From positions 299,326 through 363,325 of the forward strand of contig NZ_FOXJ01000007.1 in assembly GCF_900115685.1 (NCBI RefSeq): a stretch of DNA of 64,000 nt, read 5' to 3'. Shown here in pieces: positions 8,039-17,257 of the stretch. This DNA is from Variovorax sp. 770b2. GTDB taxonomy: Bacteria; Pseudomonadota; Gammaproteobacteria; Burkholderiales; Burkholderiaceae_C. Both the position numbers and the translations under genes were made by a program. Positions within the stretch are counted from its first letter, which is position 1. The number at the start of each line of letters is the position of its first letter. The notes below the pieces were generated by a model that saw only the letters and a program-made list of their open reading frames with translations, was not told the origin of the DNA and ran no database searches.

Positions 8039-8926
8039 ATGAACACCCTCATCGCCACCGTGGCCCGCCGAATGGGCTTCGGCGTCTTTCTGCTGGCAGC
8101 TTCGACGCTGGTCTCGGCACAGCAAGCGCCTGCGCCGCCCGCCACCGGGCCTGCGGCCGAGTTGCGTGCCAAGCTGCAATCGCTCGCGCCGCAACTGGCG
8201 CGCAACGCCTTCCGCCGACCGCTCGCACTCGAATCGAGCGAGGCCGCGGACCGGTTGAGCGGCGACGTCTATGCGCTGGTGGACCATCCCTTCGCCCGCG
8301 TGAGCGGCGCGCTGCGGGAGCCCGCCGCGTGGTGCCAGGTGCTGATGCTTCACCTGAACACCAAGCACTGTGCGGTGAAGGGCGGCGGCGGCGCGCTGGC
8401 CGTGGCCATCGGCCGCAAGTTCGACCAGCCGATCGCGGACGCGCAGACCATCACCTTCGCCTACACCGCCGGCAAGACGGACGCGAACTACCTGAACGTG
8501 CGCCTGACCGCGGACACCGGCCCGCTCTCCACGCACAACTACAGCATCGTGTTCGAGGCGTCGCCGATGGACGGTGGCAAGACCGCGATCCACCTGCGCT
8601 ATGCGTACGCCTACGGCACCGCCGCGCGGCTCGCGATGAAGGGCTACCTCGCCACGCTGGGCAGCGACAAGGTCGGCTTCACGCCCGCGGGGCAAGGCGG
8701 CTACATCGGCGGCGTGCGCGGCGTGGTGGAGCGCAACACGATGCGCTACTACCTCGCGATCGACAGCTACCTGGATGCGCCCGGCGAGGCGCAGCTGGAG
8801 CAACGCCTCGCGGCGTGGTTCGATGCAACCGAGCAGTACACGAGGCAGCTCCACGAAATCGAGAAGAGCGACTACCTCGCGATGAAGCGCCACGAGTTCC
8901 AGCGCATGCAGCAAGCGGCATCCTGA
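8039..8926 (+). CDS. Exported protein of unknown function
   Basis: A 295-residue protein with a clear signal peptide (MGFGVFLLAASTLVSAQQ, cleavage near residue 28) followed by an Ala/Pro-rich linker and a soluble domain of mixed character. Two cysteines sit in the region AWCQVLMLHLNTKHCAVKG, which could form a disulfide. Blocks such as HNYSIVFEA and TAIHLRYAYAYG look like beta strands. No family is recognised. It has a good ribosome site (AAGGTGAT) before the ATG at 8039 and stands 50 bases after priA. Periplasmic or outer-membrane location is inferred from the signal peptide only. Confidence 0.65.
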   Translation: MNTLIATVARRMGFGVFLLAASTLVSAQQAPAPPATGPAAELRAKLQSLAPQLARNAFRRPLALESSEAADRLSGDVYALVDHPFARVSGALREPAAWCQVLMLHLNTKHCAVKGGGGALAVAIGRKFDQPIADAQTITFAYTAGKTDANYLNVRLTADTGPLSTHNYSIVFEASPMDGGKTAIHLRYAYAYGTAARLAMKGYLATLGSDKVGFTPAGQGGYIGGVRGVVERNTMRYYLAIDSYLDAPGEAQLEQRLAAWFDATEQYTRQLHEIEKSDYLAMKRHEFQRMQQAAS

Positions 8927-8945
8927 AGAGCGCGGGTTCAGTCGT

Positions 8946-9158
8946 TCAGTGGTACCCGGTGGGCTCCTTGCCCATGTCCACGTAGCGCAACTCCCGGTGG
9001 TGGCGACGCCGCGCAATGCTGCCCGGCCACGCGAACACCACGAGGCTCAATGCAGCCAGCGCGATCGACGCCCCGGTGCCCAGCGCACCGACATGCCAGG
9101 CCCAGCCCACGCCAGCCAGCCAGGCCACCCACAACATGATGCGAACCAGTATTGCCAT
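8946..9158 (-). CDS. Small two-helix membrane protein
   Basis: A 70-residue protein with two hydrophobic stretches (ILVRIMLWVAWLAGVGWAW and ASIALAALSLVVFAWPG) and a basic C-terminus (ARRRHHRELRY). The ATG at 9158 is preferred because it precedes the first helix directly; an in-frame ATG-less extension reaches 9194. It converges with the exported protein at 8039. Function is unknown. The space from 9159 to 9394 holds no gene; it contains an 8-bp inverted pair, TGTAAACG (9328-9335) and CGTTTACA (9374-9381), upstream of the next plus-strand gene. Confidence 0.55.
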   Translation of the reverse strand: MAILVRIMLWVAWLAGVGWAWHVGALGTGASIALAALSLVVFAWPGSIARRRHHRELRYVDMGKEPTGYH

Positions 9159-9394
9159 CGCATGCCCCCATTCACACCTTTGACCTGGAACCACTGTAGC
9201 AGCGCATCTGCAAACTCAAGCATTCATCTGAAGAGATACCCAACCCCTATGACTTACGGCCTGCCCTTGGCTTACCCGGAAATAATTGGAAAAAAGAGTT
9301 GACGTGACGCGGCGACACTGCTCAAGCTGTAAACGCGCGAACTCCTCCTCGGATTTCGCGTTCCAAGCAAGCTCGTTTACACGCAAAGGCCGCC

Positions 9395-10087
9395 GTGAAA
9401 TCGTCGTCTCTTCTTGGTTGGGTACTCTCCATTGCGTGCATCGCCGCCGTCACCGGCACACCCGCCGCCGCGGCGGACATCGAACTGCAAGGCCGCGAAC
9501 TGGTGGTCTCGGGCATGCTGGACGGCAGCGCGATCAAGACATTCACCGACCACCTGGCGAGCGGCACGGTGCGCACCGTGGTGTTCGAGGACCTCTCCGG
9601 CGGCACCGCCGATGCGGCCGGCGCCTTTGCCGACGCCATCCGCGCGAGCGGCGTCGCTACCGAGATCCGCGGCCAATGCATGGCCGCCTGCGCCTACGCG
9701 TTCCTTGCGGGCAAGACCCATCGATTCGGTTACGGCTTCCAGGTCAACGGCATCCTGCTGCCGGTGGCGACGCGGCCCACGGCGGCCGAGCTGGCCGTGC
9801 GCTGGCGCGGCGAGGAAGCCCACAAGACACTGGCCGACTTCACGCCCGCAACCGCCGCCACGGCGGGCACGGCGACGGCCAAGCCGGTGGAGGCCAGTGT
9901 CCCGCCCACGAAGGACACCGGCGACAACTGGCAGCCCGACCACGGCGTGCTCTTCACCGCCAGCCCCACGCTCTTCGGACGCATCTACAACGCCTACTAC
10001 TGCGACGGCACGCAGGGCCGCGATTTTTCGAAGTGCGAGCGCTTGTCCGATGCCGATCCTTACAAGCTCGGCGTGCTGACGCCCTAG
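9395..10087 (+). CDS. Exported ClpP/crotonase-fold-like protein, probably inactive
   Basis: A 230-residue protein with a signal peptide (LGWVLSIACIAAVTGTPAAAA) and a domain that resembles the periplasmic ClpP-like proteins of COG3904 type. It has a strand-helix with VVFEDLSGGTADAAGAFADAI, then RGQCMAACAYAFLAGKTHR. In those proteins the equivalent loop usually reads C-A-S-A-C with the nucleophilic serine between two cysteines; here it is C-M-A-A-C, so the serine is absent. A C-terminal extension carries two more cysteines (YYCDGTQGRDFSKC). It starts with GTG at 9395, preceded by AAAGG. Family assignment is by motif resemblance only. Confidence 0.55.
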   Translation: MKSSSLLGWVLSIACIAAVTGTPAAAADIELQGRELVVSGMLDGSAIKTFTDHLASGTVRTVVFEDLSGGTADAAGAFADAIRASGVATEIRGQCMAACAYAFLAGKTHRFGYGFQVNGILLPVATRPTAAELAVRWRGEEAHKTLADFTPATAATAGTATAKPVEASVPPTKDTGDNWQPDHGVLFTASPTLFGRIYNAYYCDGTQGRDFSKCERLSDADPYKLGVLTP

Positions 10088-10092
10088 GCACC

Positions 10093-11121
10093 TCAGCGCA
10101 GTAACCCGACTGCCAGCGGAAAACTGAAGAACGCCGCCACCGTCGTCCACAGGATGATGCGTGCGATGCGCCCATTGTCGGCGCCGAAGCGCTCGGCCAG
10201 CATCGACACATTGCTCGCGCTGGGCAGCGCCGCGACCAGCACGATCACCACCAGCGCTGCATGCGAAAGCGGCAGCCCCAGCGCGATGGCGCCGGCGCCC
10301 AGCGCCCACACCAGCAGCGGATGCACCAGCAGCTTCACCGCCACCACCGGCAGCACATCGGCCAGCGGTGCCTTCGGTGCAGGCGTGCTGCCCGTTCCCA
10401 TGGCCTGGGCAACGGCCGCGCTGGCCTGATGCTCGCGCGCCAGCAACGCAGAGCGCGCCAGCACCGCGCCGATGGTGAAGAGCGCCACCGGCGAGGCCGC
10501 GTCCGCGAGCATGGCGATGGTGCGGTCGATGGACCCCGGCAATTGCCAGCGCGCCGCCGACAGCAGCACGCCCAGCAGGATCGACCATGGCATCGGGTTG
10601 ACGACGATGCCGCGCAGCGCCTTGCGCGCCGCCTGCGACGCGCCGTGCCGTCCCCCACTGCCGGCCTCGCCGGCGCCGTCCAGCCGCGACAGGGCGATGC
10701 ACAGCGACGAGGTCACCACCAGGTCGAACGCGATCGTGATGATCATCGGCCCGGCCGCCTGCGCGCCCAGGATCGCGACCAGGAGCGGCACGCCCATGAA
10801 GCCCGTGTTCGGGAAGGCCGCCACCAGCGCGCCGAAAGCCGCGTCGTTCCAGCCGATGCGCGCATTGCGGGTCAGCAGCACCACGCCCGCCACCACGGCC
10901 AGCGCGCTCGCGCCCCAGACGAGTGCCACGCTGCCGTCGAGCAATTGCGCGATCGGCGTGCCGGCGCCGAAGCGCAGCAGCATGCACGGCAGCGCGAAAT
11001 ACAGCACGAAGGTGTTGAGGCCGGGAATCGCCTCCAGCGGCAGGAGGCGGGCGCGGGCGGCGGCGTAGCCGGCCGCGATCAGCGCGAAGAATGGGAAGGT
11101 AACAAGGAATACAGGCAGCAC
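10093..11121 (-). CDS. AEC-family permease (auxin efflux carrier-like)
   Basis: A ~342-residue inner-membrane protein with about ten hydrophobic segments. The N-terminal VFLVTFPFFALIAAGYAAARA, the mid block NTGFMGVPLLVAILG and the C-terminal AALPSASNVSMLAERFGAD are characteristic of the auxin efflux carrier (AEC) family, which in bacteria includes malate and other dicarboxylate permeases. GTG at 11121 is chosen because it begins just before the first helix; the in-frame ATG at 11229 would add 36 residues of low-complexity sequence. It is convergent with the ClpP-like gene (5 bases apart) and divergent from rep. Substrate unknown. Confidence 0.8.
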   Translation of the reverse strand: MLPVFLVTFPFFALIAAGYAAARARLLPLEAIPGLNTFVLYFALPCMLLRFGAGTPIAQLLDGSVALVWGASALAVVAGVVLLTRNARIGWNDAAFGALVAAFPNTGFMGVPLLVAILGAQAAGPMIITIAFDLVVTSSLCIALSRLDGAGEAGSGGRHGASQAARKALRGIVVNPMPWSILLGVLLSAARWQLPGSIDRTIAMLADAASPVALFTIGAVLARSALLAREHQASAAVAQAMGTGSTPAPKAPLADVLPVVAVKLLVHPLLVWALGAGAIALGLPLSHAALVVIVLVAALPSASNVSMLAERFGADNGRIARIILWTTVAAFFSFPLAVGLLR

Positions 11122-11252
11122 CGCCCGATTGTCGTTGCCCGCGCCTGCGCCTGTTCGGCCTGCACCGCCTACAACGTCCGGGGGGTCCGGCCCCGTATCA
11201 TTGCCCGCTTTGCGCCTGCCGTTCCCCACGGCGTGTTCCGTTCCCCACCCCC

Positions 11253-13358
11253 ATGTCCCACGGTCTCAATCTCGCGCAGCAAGAAGCGGTCAATTACATG
11301 CACGGTCCCTGCCTGGTGCTGGCAGGCGCCGGCTCGGGCAAGACGCGGGTGATCACGCACAAGATCGGCCGGCTGATCCAGGCCGGCATGGAGCCCCAGC
11401 GCATCGCGGCCATCACCTTCACGAACAAGGCGGCCGCGGAGATGCGCGAACGCGCCAAGGACCTGATCGGCCGGGACGCGCGCAAGGTGGTGGTCTGCAC
11501 CTTCCACGCACTGGGCGTGCGCATGATGCGAGAAGACGGCGCGGTGCTGGGCCTCAAGCGCGCCTTCAGCATCCTGGACAGCGACGACGTGACCAAGATC
11601 CTGAAGGACGCCGGCGGCACCACCGACACCGCCACCGCCCGCATCTGGCAGTGGACCATCAGCAAGTGGAAGAACATGGGCCTCACGGCCCAGGAGGCCG
11701 CCGCCGCCGCGGTGGACGACAACGAGCGCATCACCGCCGAGGTCATGGGCCACTACGAAGAGCGCCTGCAGGCCTACCAGAGCGTCGATTTCGACGACCT
11801 CATCGGCATGCCGCTCAAGCTCCTGCACGACTTTCCCGACGTGCGCGCCAAGTGGCAGGCGGCGCTCGGCCACATCCTGGTGGACGAGTACCAGGACACC
11901 AACGCCACGCAGTACGAAGTGCTCAAGGCCCTGGCCGGCGACCGCGCGCGCTTCACCGCGGTGGGCGACGACGACCAGTCGATCTACGGCTGGCGCGGCG
12001 CCACGCTGGACAACCTGAAGAAGCTGCCGATCGACTACCCGACGCTCAAGGTCATCAAGCTGGAGCAGAACTACCGCTCCACCAGCGCCATCCTGCGCGC
12101 GGCCAACAACGTGATCGGCCCCAACCCCAAGCTGTTTCCCAAGACGCTGTTCTCCGAACTGGGCGAAGGCGAGCCGGTGCGCATCGTCGACGCCGACACC
12201 GAACTGCACGAAGCCGAGCGCGCGGTCGCGCGCATCGTGAGCCTGCGCGCGGGCGACGCCACCACGCAAGGCACGCAATACAAGGAGTTCCGCGATTTCG
12301 CGATCCTGTACCGCGCCAACCACCAAGCGCGCATCTTCGAGCAGGCGCTGCGCCGCGCGCAGATTCCCTACAAGGTCTCGGGCGGCCAGAGCTTCTTCGA
12401 CCGCGCCGAGATCAAGGACCTGTGCGGCTGGTTTCGCCTCTGGGTGAACAACGACGACGACCCCGCGTTCCTGCGCGCCATCACCACGCCCAAGCGCGGC
12501 ATCGGCCACACCACGCTCGCGAGCCTGGGCACCTTCGCCAGCCAGTACAAGCTGAGCCTGTTCGCGGCACTGTTCAGCCCGTCGCTGCCCAGCGTGATCC
12601 CCAAGCGCACGCTGGAAGGCGTGCACGAGTTCGGCCGCTACATCAACGACCTGGAATACCGCGCGCGCCGCACCATGGGCGCGGAAGACTCGCGCACCTT
12701 CATGCTCGACTGGCTCAAGGAAATCGACTACGAGCGCCATCTCTACGAGGGCGAGGACAGCGAAGCGGCCGCCGCCACGCGCTGGAACAACGTGCTGGAG
12801 TTCGTCGACTGGATGTCGCAGCGCGCCGGTGGCTCGCTGGACGACGCCTCGGGCGCCAACGACAACACCGAGACCGAGCGCAAGAGCCTGCTCGAAGTCG
12901 CGCAGACCATCTCGCTGCTCTCGACCATCAGCGAGCGCGAGCAAGACCAGAACGTGGTCACGCTCTCCACGCTGCACGCCTCCAAGGGCCTGGAGTGGCC
13001 GCACGTGCTGCTGATCGGCGTGACCGAGGGGCTCCTGCCCTTCAAGCTGGACGACGACAACGGCCGCCAGAAAGTGGTGAGCGACGAGACCACGCAGCGC
13101 CTGCAGGAAGAGCGCCGCCTGATGTACGTGGGCATCACCCGCGCGCAGCGCAGCCTGGCGGTGAGCTGGACCAAGAAGCGCAAGCAGGGCCGCGACATGG
13201 TGCCCTGCGTGCCGAGCCGCTTCATCGCCGAGATGGGCCTGGACAAGACCACCACGAAGGAAGACCCGCGCGAGAAACTCAAGGCGCTGCGCGCCGAGTT
13301 CGCACGCAAGGCACAGGACAGCGCAGCCGCGAAGGCGGCCGCCGCGGCGGCGCCATGA
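11253..13358 (+). CDS. rep: ATP-dependent DNA helicase Rep
   Basis: A 701-residue superfamily 1A 3'-5' helicase that clears protein roadblocks ahead of forks. Walker A GAGSGKT is at ~25-31, then FTNKAAAEMRER (motif Ia), DEYQDTN (motif II), DDDQSIYGWRGA (motif III), EQNYRS (motif IV), TLHASKGLEW (motif V) and RRLMYVGITRA (motif VI). Opening residues and length fit Rep better than UvrD, which is usually longer. An Ala-rich tail follows the core. The stop overlaps the next start (ATGA at 13355-13358), so rep, the lipoprotein and pldA are probably translationally coupled. Confidence 0.88.
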   Translation: MSHGLNLAQQEAVNYMHGPCLVLAGAGSGKTRVITHKIGRLIQAGMEPQRIAAITFTNKAAAEMRERAKDLIGRDARKVVVCTFHALGVRMMREDGAVLGLKRAFSILDSDDVTKILKDAGGTTDTATARIWQWTISKWKNMGLTAQEAAAAAVDDNERITAEVMGHYEERLQAYQSVDFDDLIGMPLKLLHDFPDVRAKWQAALGHILVDEYQDTNATQYEVLKALAGDRARFTAVGDDDQSIYGWRGATLDNLKKLPIDYPTLKVIKLEQNYRSTSAILRAANNVIGPNPKLFPKTLFSELGEGEPVRIVDADTELHEAERAVARIVSLRAGDATTQGTQYKEFRDFAILYRANHQARIFEQALRRAQIPYKVSGGQSFFDRAEIKDLCGWFRLWVNNDDDPAFLRAITTPKRGIGHTTLASLGTFASQYKLSLFAALFSPSLPSVIPKRTLEGVHEFGRYINDLEYRARRTMGAEDSRTFMLDWLKEIDYERHLYEGEDSEAAAATRWNNVLEFVDWMSQRAGGSLDDASGANDNTETERKSLLEVAQTISLLSTISEREQDQNVVTLSTLHASKGLEWPHVLLIGVTEGLLPFKLDDDNGRQKVVSDETTQRLQEERRLMYVGITRAQRSLAVSWTKKRKQGRDMVPCVPSRFIAEMGLDKTTTKEDPREKLKALRAEFARKAQDSAAAKAAAAAAP

Positions 13359-13807
13359 AAGCGCTGCTCGCCCTCTTCGCCGCGCTCGCCGCGCTCGCCG
13401 TCACGGGCTGCGCCGCGGTCGATCCCAACTGCCCCGCCGACGCGCGCGATCTGCCGCTGGCATCGCTCTACGGCCGCTGGGAAGCCCGCTTCGACGGCCT
13501 GCCCGCCGTGTCCGTCGTACAGCTGGGCAAGCATCCCGACTACGCCGGCGTGCGCGGCACGATCACGCGCAACGCCGATGGCGGCGCGAAACCTTCGGTG
13601 GCGCAGTTGGCGGGCGACGTCGACGACGAGGGCGCCCTCTCCATCGACGAATCGCTGGACGGCCGCGCCATCAGCGGCAACTGGGCCGGCACCTTGCAGC
13701 CGCGCGCCTGCGGCCGCGAATTCAGGGGAACGTGGCGCAATGCCGCGGACGAAAGCACGCACCCGTTCGTGCTGATCAAAACAGGCGGTTTGGAAGGAAA
13801 ACAATGA
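13355..13807 (+). CDS. Small lipoprotein of unknown function
   Basis: A 150-residue protein with a lipoprotein signal: a hydrophobic stretch (ALLALFAALAALA) and the lipobox VTGC, so Cys18 would be lipidated. The residue after Cys is Ala, which favours the outer membrane. The mature part contains YGRWEARFDG and several short repeats of beta-strand character with an internal Cys (RACGREFRGTW). It starts inside the rep stop codon and its own stop overlaps the pldA start. The position next to a phospholipase suggests an envelope role, but no family is recognised. Confidence 0.65.
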   Translation: MKALLALFAALAALAVTGCAAVDPNCPADARDLPLASLYGRWEARFDGLPAVSVVQLGKHPDYAGVRGTITRNADGGAKPSVAQLAGDVDDEGALSIDESLDGRAISGNWAGTLQPRACGREFRGTWRNAADESTHPFVLIKTGGLEGKQ

Positions 13808-14970
13808 CCACTCGCACACATGCCTTCAGCGCAACGTTCATGACGTTCGCCACCTGTCTGGGCGGCGCGGCCGCCTATGCACAGGCCGTGGACAAGCCCG
13901 CGAGCCCGCTGGCCGATTCGCAGCTCACCTGGCAGCAATGCGCCGCGCTCGGCAACAACAACGATGCGCGCTTGGCCTGCTTCGACCGCTGGGCGCAGCA
14001 GCAGACGCTGCCCTCGGTGTCGGTGCCGGTCGCACCGCCGGTGCTGGCCAGCACGCAGGCGCCGCCGGTGGACGGCGCGATCCCCGCCACGCGCGTGATC
14101 TCGGTCGCCACCACCGAGGGCTGCCGCGACCGCCAGTACTCGGCGCTCTCGCGCTTCTGGGAGCTGGAGAACGCGACCGACTGCGGCACCTTCGGCTTTC
14201 GCGGCTACCGGCCGCTCAACGTCTCGGTCTCGGCTGCCACCAAGAAGCCGCAGGTGCCCACCTCGCCCTCGCCCGACCACACCGGCGACCCCATCGCCTA
14301 CCAGGCCAACGAGATGCGCATCGGCCTGTCGGTGCGCACCAAGCTCGCGCAGGGCATGCTCACGCAGAACGATCCGGTCAAGAAGGACTCGCTGTGGTTC
14401 GCCTACTCGCAGCAGTCGACCTGGCAGCTGTTCAACGGCGCGATCTCGCGGCCGTTCCGCACCACCGACCACGAGCCCGAGCTGATGTATGTCTACCCGA
14501 CCGACTTCAAGCTGCCCGGCGGCTGGCGCTGGCGCTATGCGGGGCTGGGCATCGTGCACCAGTCGAACGGCCAGACGCTGCCGCTGTCGCGCAGCTGGAA
14601 CCGCGTCTACCTGATGGGCGGCGCCGAGCTGGGCGACGAGTTCCAGATCACCGGGCGCATCTGGAAGCGCATCTCGGAGAACGCGGCCAAGGACGACAAC
14701 CCCGACATCGCCGACTACATCGGCCGCGCCGAAGTCACCGGCCGCTGGAACCTGAACCGCGACAACACGCTCGGCGTGACCGTGCGCAACAACCTGCGCG
14801 ACAGCGGCCGCGGCTCGGTGAAGCTCGAGTGGTTGAAGGCCATCGGCGACCCGACCAAGAGCAACCTGCGCTTTCACACGCAGCTGTTCCATGGCTACGG
14901 CGACACGCTGGTGGACTACAACCGCAAGCGCACCGTGCTGAGCATCGGCCTGAGCCTGGTCGATTTCTGA
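13804..14970 (+). CDS. pldA: Outer-membrane phospholipase A (OMPLA)
   Basis: A 388-residue outer-membrane enzyme with a signal peptide ending near AYAQA and a C-terminal phenylalanine (SIGLSLVDF), as for beta-barrel proteins. The catalytic triad of OMPLA is visible: His252 and Ser254 in GIVHQSNGQ and Asn266 in SRSWNR. The enzyme hydrolyses phospholipid acyl chains in the outer leaflet, normally when asymmetry is lost, as a calcium-dependent dimer. The protein is longer than E. coli PldA (~290) because of an N-terminal periplasmic region with four cysteines. The ATG at 13804 overlaps the upstream stop. Confidence 0.9.
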   Translation: MTTRTHAFSATFMTFATCLGGAAAYAQAVDKPASPLADSQLTWQQCAALGNNNDARLACFDRWAQQQTLPSVSVPVAPPVLASTQAPPVDGAIPATRVISVATTEGCRDRQYSALSRFWELENATDCGTFGFRGYRPLNVSVSAATKKPQVPTSPSPDHTGDPIAYQANEMRIGLSVRTKLAQGMLTQNDPVKKDSLWFAYSQQSTWQLFNGAISRPFRTTDHEPELMYVYPTDFKLPGGWRWRYAGLGIVHQSNGQTLPLSRSWNRVYLMGGAELGDEFQITGRIWKRISENAAKDDNPDIADYIGRAEVTGRWNLNRDNTLGVTVRNNLRDSGRGSVKLEWLKAIGDPTKSNLRFHTQLFHGYGDTLVDYNRKRTVLSIGLSLVDF

Positions 14971-14997
14971 TCTTCTTCATCCACACCGGCAAACATC

Positions 14998-15852
14998 ATG
15001 AGTGCTGACCTGTCCCCCGTCGATGCCACGCAGCGCGAGATCGTCGCGGCGCTGCACGTTGCCCCCGTCTTCGATGCCGCCGCGGAGCTCGAACGGCGTA
15101 CCGAGTTCCTCGCGAGCTACCTGCGCAGCACCGGCCTGAAGACGCTGGTGCTCGGCATCAGCGGCGGCGTCGATTCGCTCGCGGCCGGATGCCTCGCGCA
15201 GCGCGCCGTCGAGCGGCTGCGCGCCGGCGGCTACGACGCCACCTTCATCGCGATGCGCCTGCCCTACGGCGTGCAGAAGGACGAAGCGGAAGCGCAACGC
15301 TCGCTCACCGTGATGAAGCCCGACCGCACGATCACCGTCGACATCCGCCCCGCGGCCGACGGCATGCTCGCTGGTCTGAAGGCCGGCGACCTGGCGTTCC
15401 GCGATGCGGCGCACGAGGACTTCGTGCTCGGCAACATCAAGGCGCGCCAGCGCATGATCGCGCAGTTCGCGGTGGCCGGCGCGCACGACGGCATCGTCAT
15501 CGGCACCGACCACGCGGCCGAGGCGCTGATGGGCTTCTTCACCAAGTTCGGCGACGGCGCGGCCGACATCACGCCGCTCACCGGCCTCAACAAGCGCCGC
15601 GTGCGCGCCGTGGCGGCGCTGCTCGGCGCGCCCGACGAACTGGTCTACAAGGTGCCGACCGCCGACCTCGAATCGCTGGTGCCGGGCAAGCCCGATGAAG
15701 ACGCCTTCGGCGTGACCTACGAAGAGATCGACGACTTCCTCGAAGGCAAGCCGGTGTCGGCGGCGGCGCGCGCGATCATCCTGTCGACGCACCGCAAGAG
15801 CGCGCACAAGCGCGCGCTGCCAGTCGAGCCGCCGCCTCCCAACGCCGGCTGA
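14998..15852 (+). CDS. nadE: Ammonia-dependent NAD+ synthetase
   Basis: A 284-residue cytosolic enzyme that amidates nicotinate adenine dinucleotide to NAD+, using ATP and ammonia. The PP-loop SGGVDS is at residues 55-60. The later blocks GTDHAAEALMGFFTKFGDG and LTGLNKRRVR match the NadE family. There is no N-terminal glutaminase domain, so free ammonia is the expected nitrogen donor. It lies 27 bases after pldA and ends with a strong terminator. Confidence 0.94.
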   Translation: MSADLSPVDATQREIVAALHVAPVFDAAAELERRTEFLASYLRSTGLKTLVLGISGGVDSLAAGCLAQRAVERLRAGGYDATFIAMRLPYGVQKDEAEAQRSLTVMKPDRTITVDIRPAADGMLAGLKAGDLAFRDAAHEDFVLGNIKARQRMIAQFAVAGAHDGIVIGTDHAAEALMGFFTKFGDGAADITPLTGLNKRRVRAVAALLGAPDELVYKVPTADLESLVPGKPDEDAFGVTYEEIDDFLEGKPVSAAARAIILSTHRKSAHKRALPVEPPPPNAG

Positions 15853-15877
15853 CGCCGCGGCTCCGGAACTGCCAAGT

Positions 15878-15910
15878 AGACGCGCCCTTTCAGGGCGCGT
15901 CTGCTTTTGT
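15878..15910 (+). terminator. Strong rho-independent terminator after nadE
   Basis: Perfect 11-bp stem AGACGCGCCCT (15878-15888) / AGGGCGCGTCT (15892-15902) with a TTC loop, followed by GCTTTTGT. Confidence 0.85.
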
Positions 15911-15963
15911 GCGCCTGAAAACCGAAGGCCACAGAAATCACCAAGAACATCGATTCCTAATAA

Positions 15964-15990
15964 AACGTTGGATTTTTTCAGATCAACGTT
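15964..15990. promoter_or_regulatory. Inverted repeat in the porin-operon promoter region
   Basis: AACGTTG (15964-15970) and CAACGTT (15984-15990) form a 7-bp dyad separated by an AT-rich 13-base spacer that contains a T6 run. It lies about 80 bases before the porin start. The layout fits an operator over the core promoter. The binding protein is unknown. Confidence 0.45.
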
Positions 15991-16068
15991 CTAACATCCG
16001 CCCCACGCCGGAAACACGGCGCACTTCCAGCGAAGAGCTGCATGGCTTGGGCAGATGAAGGAAACAAC

Positions 16069-17253
16069 ATGACGAGACGAGTCCCTCTTGCGGCGGCCGC
16101 GCTGGCGCTGCCGCTGTGCGCCGGCACCGCATGGGCGCAAAGCACCCTCACGCTGTACGGCACGGTCGATGCGGGCCTGCGCTACGAGACGCACGCCACC
16201 GATTACGGCGCCGACGGCACGCCCGTGAACACGCGTTCGCGCCTGCGCATGACAAGGGAAGGCGGCATGTCCGAAAGCTTCTGGGGCGTGAAGGGCACCG
16301 AAGACCTGGGCGGCGGCCTGCAGGCGATCTTCCAGCTCGAGAGCCACTTCGACCTGCGCAACGGCGACCCGCTTCCGAAAGACGGCTCGCAGTACATGCA
16401 GATCGCCTCGGTCGGACTGGTCTCGCAGTCGTGGGGCCAACTCACGCTCGGACGGCAGTACAACGTGGCGATGGAAGCGGCGTCGCTCGCCTACGGTTCC
16501 AACCTCTGGGCCGACTACTTCAACGCCTTCAAGCCCGAGCACACGCTGCTGGCCGCGAGCAAGACCAACAACATGATCCACTGGGGCGCGCAGCTGGGCG
16601 ACGTGGTGCTGCTCGCGCAGTACGCCATCGGCGAGGGCGAGGGCTCTTCGAAGCGCGGCAGCCAGTACGGCGCGGGCGTGGCCTACGTGCCGGAGAACGG
16701 CCCGGTCAAGCTGGCCGGCGCGCTCATGCGCACCAAGGACGACAACACGAACGCGAAGTTCGACATCTACACCGCCGGCGCGCAGTTCAGGCTCGGCGAA
16801 TCGGCCACGCTGCAGGCCGGCTACATCGAGAACCGGCGCGACAACAACTTCACCTCGTTCGCGAACGGGCCGTTCAGCGCAATCGACCTCGCGGGGCTGG
16901 GCATCATCTCGCCGGCACAGACGGTGGACCCGAGCATCCCGGGCGGCTTCAGCAAGCGCCGGATGATCCTGGGCGGCATCACCTACAAGCCCACGCCGTT
17001 GCTCACGCTGGCGGCCAACGTGTGGTTCACGCGGCAGCGCGGCTACACCAGCGACTTCGACGGCTCGGCCAGCCAGTACCAGCTGGTGGCCGGGTATGCG
17101 CTGTCGAAGCGGACCATGCTCTACGCCGAGATCGATCACTCGGTGTACCGGGGCGGCCTGATCGGCGCTCAGCTCGTGGGCATCAACGCGCAGAGCCCGA
17201 CGGTCGCGCGCACGCAGACCGGCACCACCGTCGGCATTCGCCACACCTTCTAG
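16069..17253 (+). CDS. General porin (Gram-negative, trimeric type)
   Basis: A 394-residue outer-membrane porin with signal peptide ending AWAQS, then STLTLYGTVDAGLRYE, the hallmark start of betaproteobacterial porins. Further marks are GVKGTEDLGGGLQAIFQLES, LTLGRQYN and the terminal TVGIRHTF with final phenylalanine. It would let small hydrophilic solutes through the outer membrane. ATG at 16069 follows GAAGGAAACAAC, a good ribosome site, and begins the signal peptide. It is the first gene of a five-gene unit with the cytochrome, FAD oxidase, PLP protein and aldehyde dehydrogenase, and may serve entry of their substrate (inferred). Confidence 0.9.
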   Translation: MTRRVPLAAAALALPLCAGTAWAQSTLTLYGTVDAGLRYETHATDYGADGTPVNTRSRLRMTREGGMSESFWGVKGTEDLGGGLQAIFQLESHFDLRNGDPLPKDGSQYMQIASVGLVSQSWGQLTLGRQYNVAMEAASLAYGSNLWADYFNAFKPEHTLLAASKTNNMIHWGAQLGDVVLLAQYAIGEGEGSSKRGSQYGAGVAYVPENGPVKLAGALMRTKDDNTNAKFDIYTAGAQFRLGESATLQAGYIENRRDNNFTSFANGPFSAIDLAGLGIISPAQTVDPSIPGGFSKRRMILGGITYKPTPLLTLAANVWFTRQRGYTSDFDGSASQYQLVAGYALSKRTMLYAEIDHSVYRGGLIGAQLVGINAQSPTVARTQTGTTVGIRHTF

Positions 17254-17257
17254 GCTC

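Noticed and set aside
13732..13804. In-frame upstream extension of pldA
   Set aside because: It lies within the lipoprotein gene; the ATG at 13804 begins a proper signal peptide and shows the ATGA overlap seen at the previous junction.
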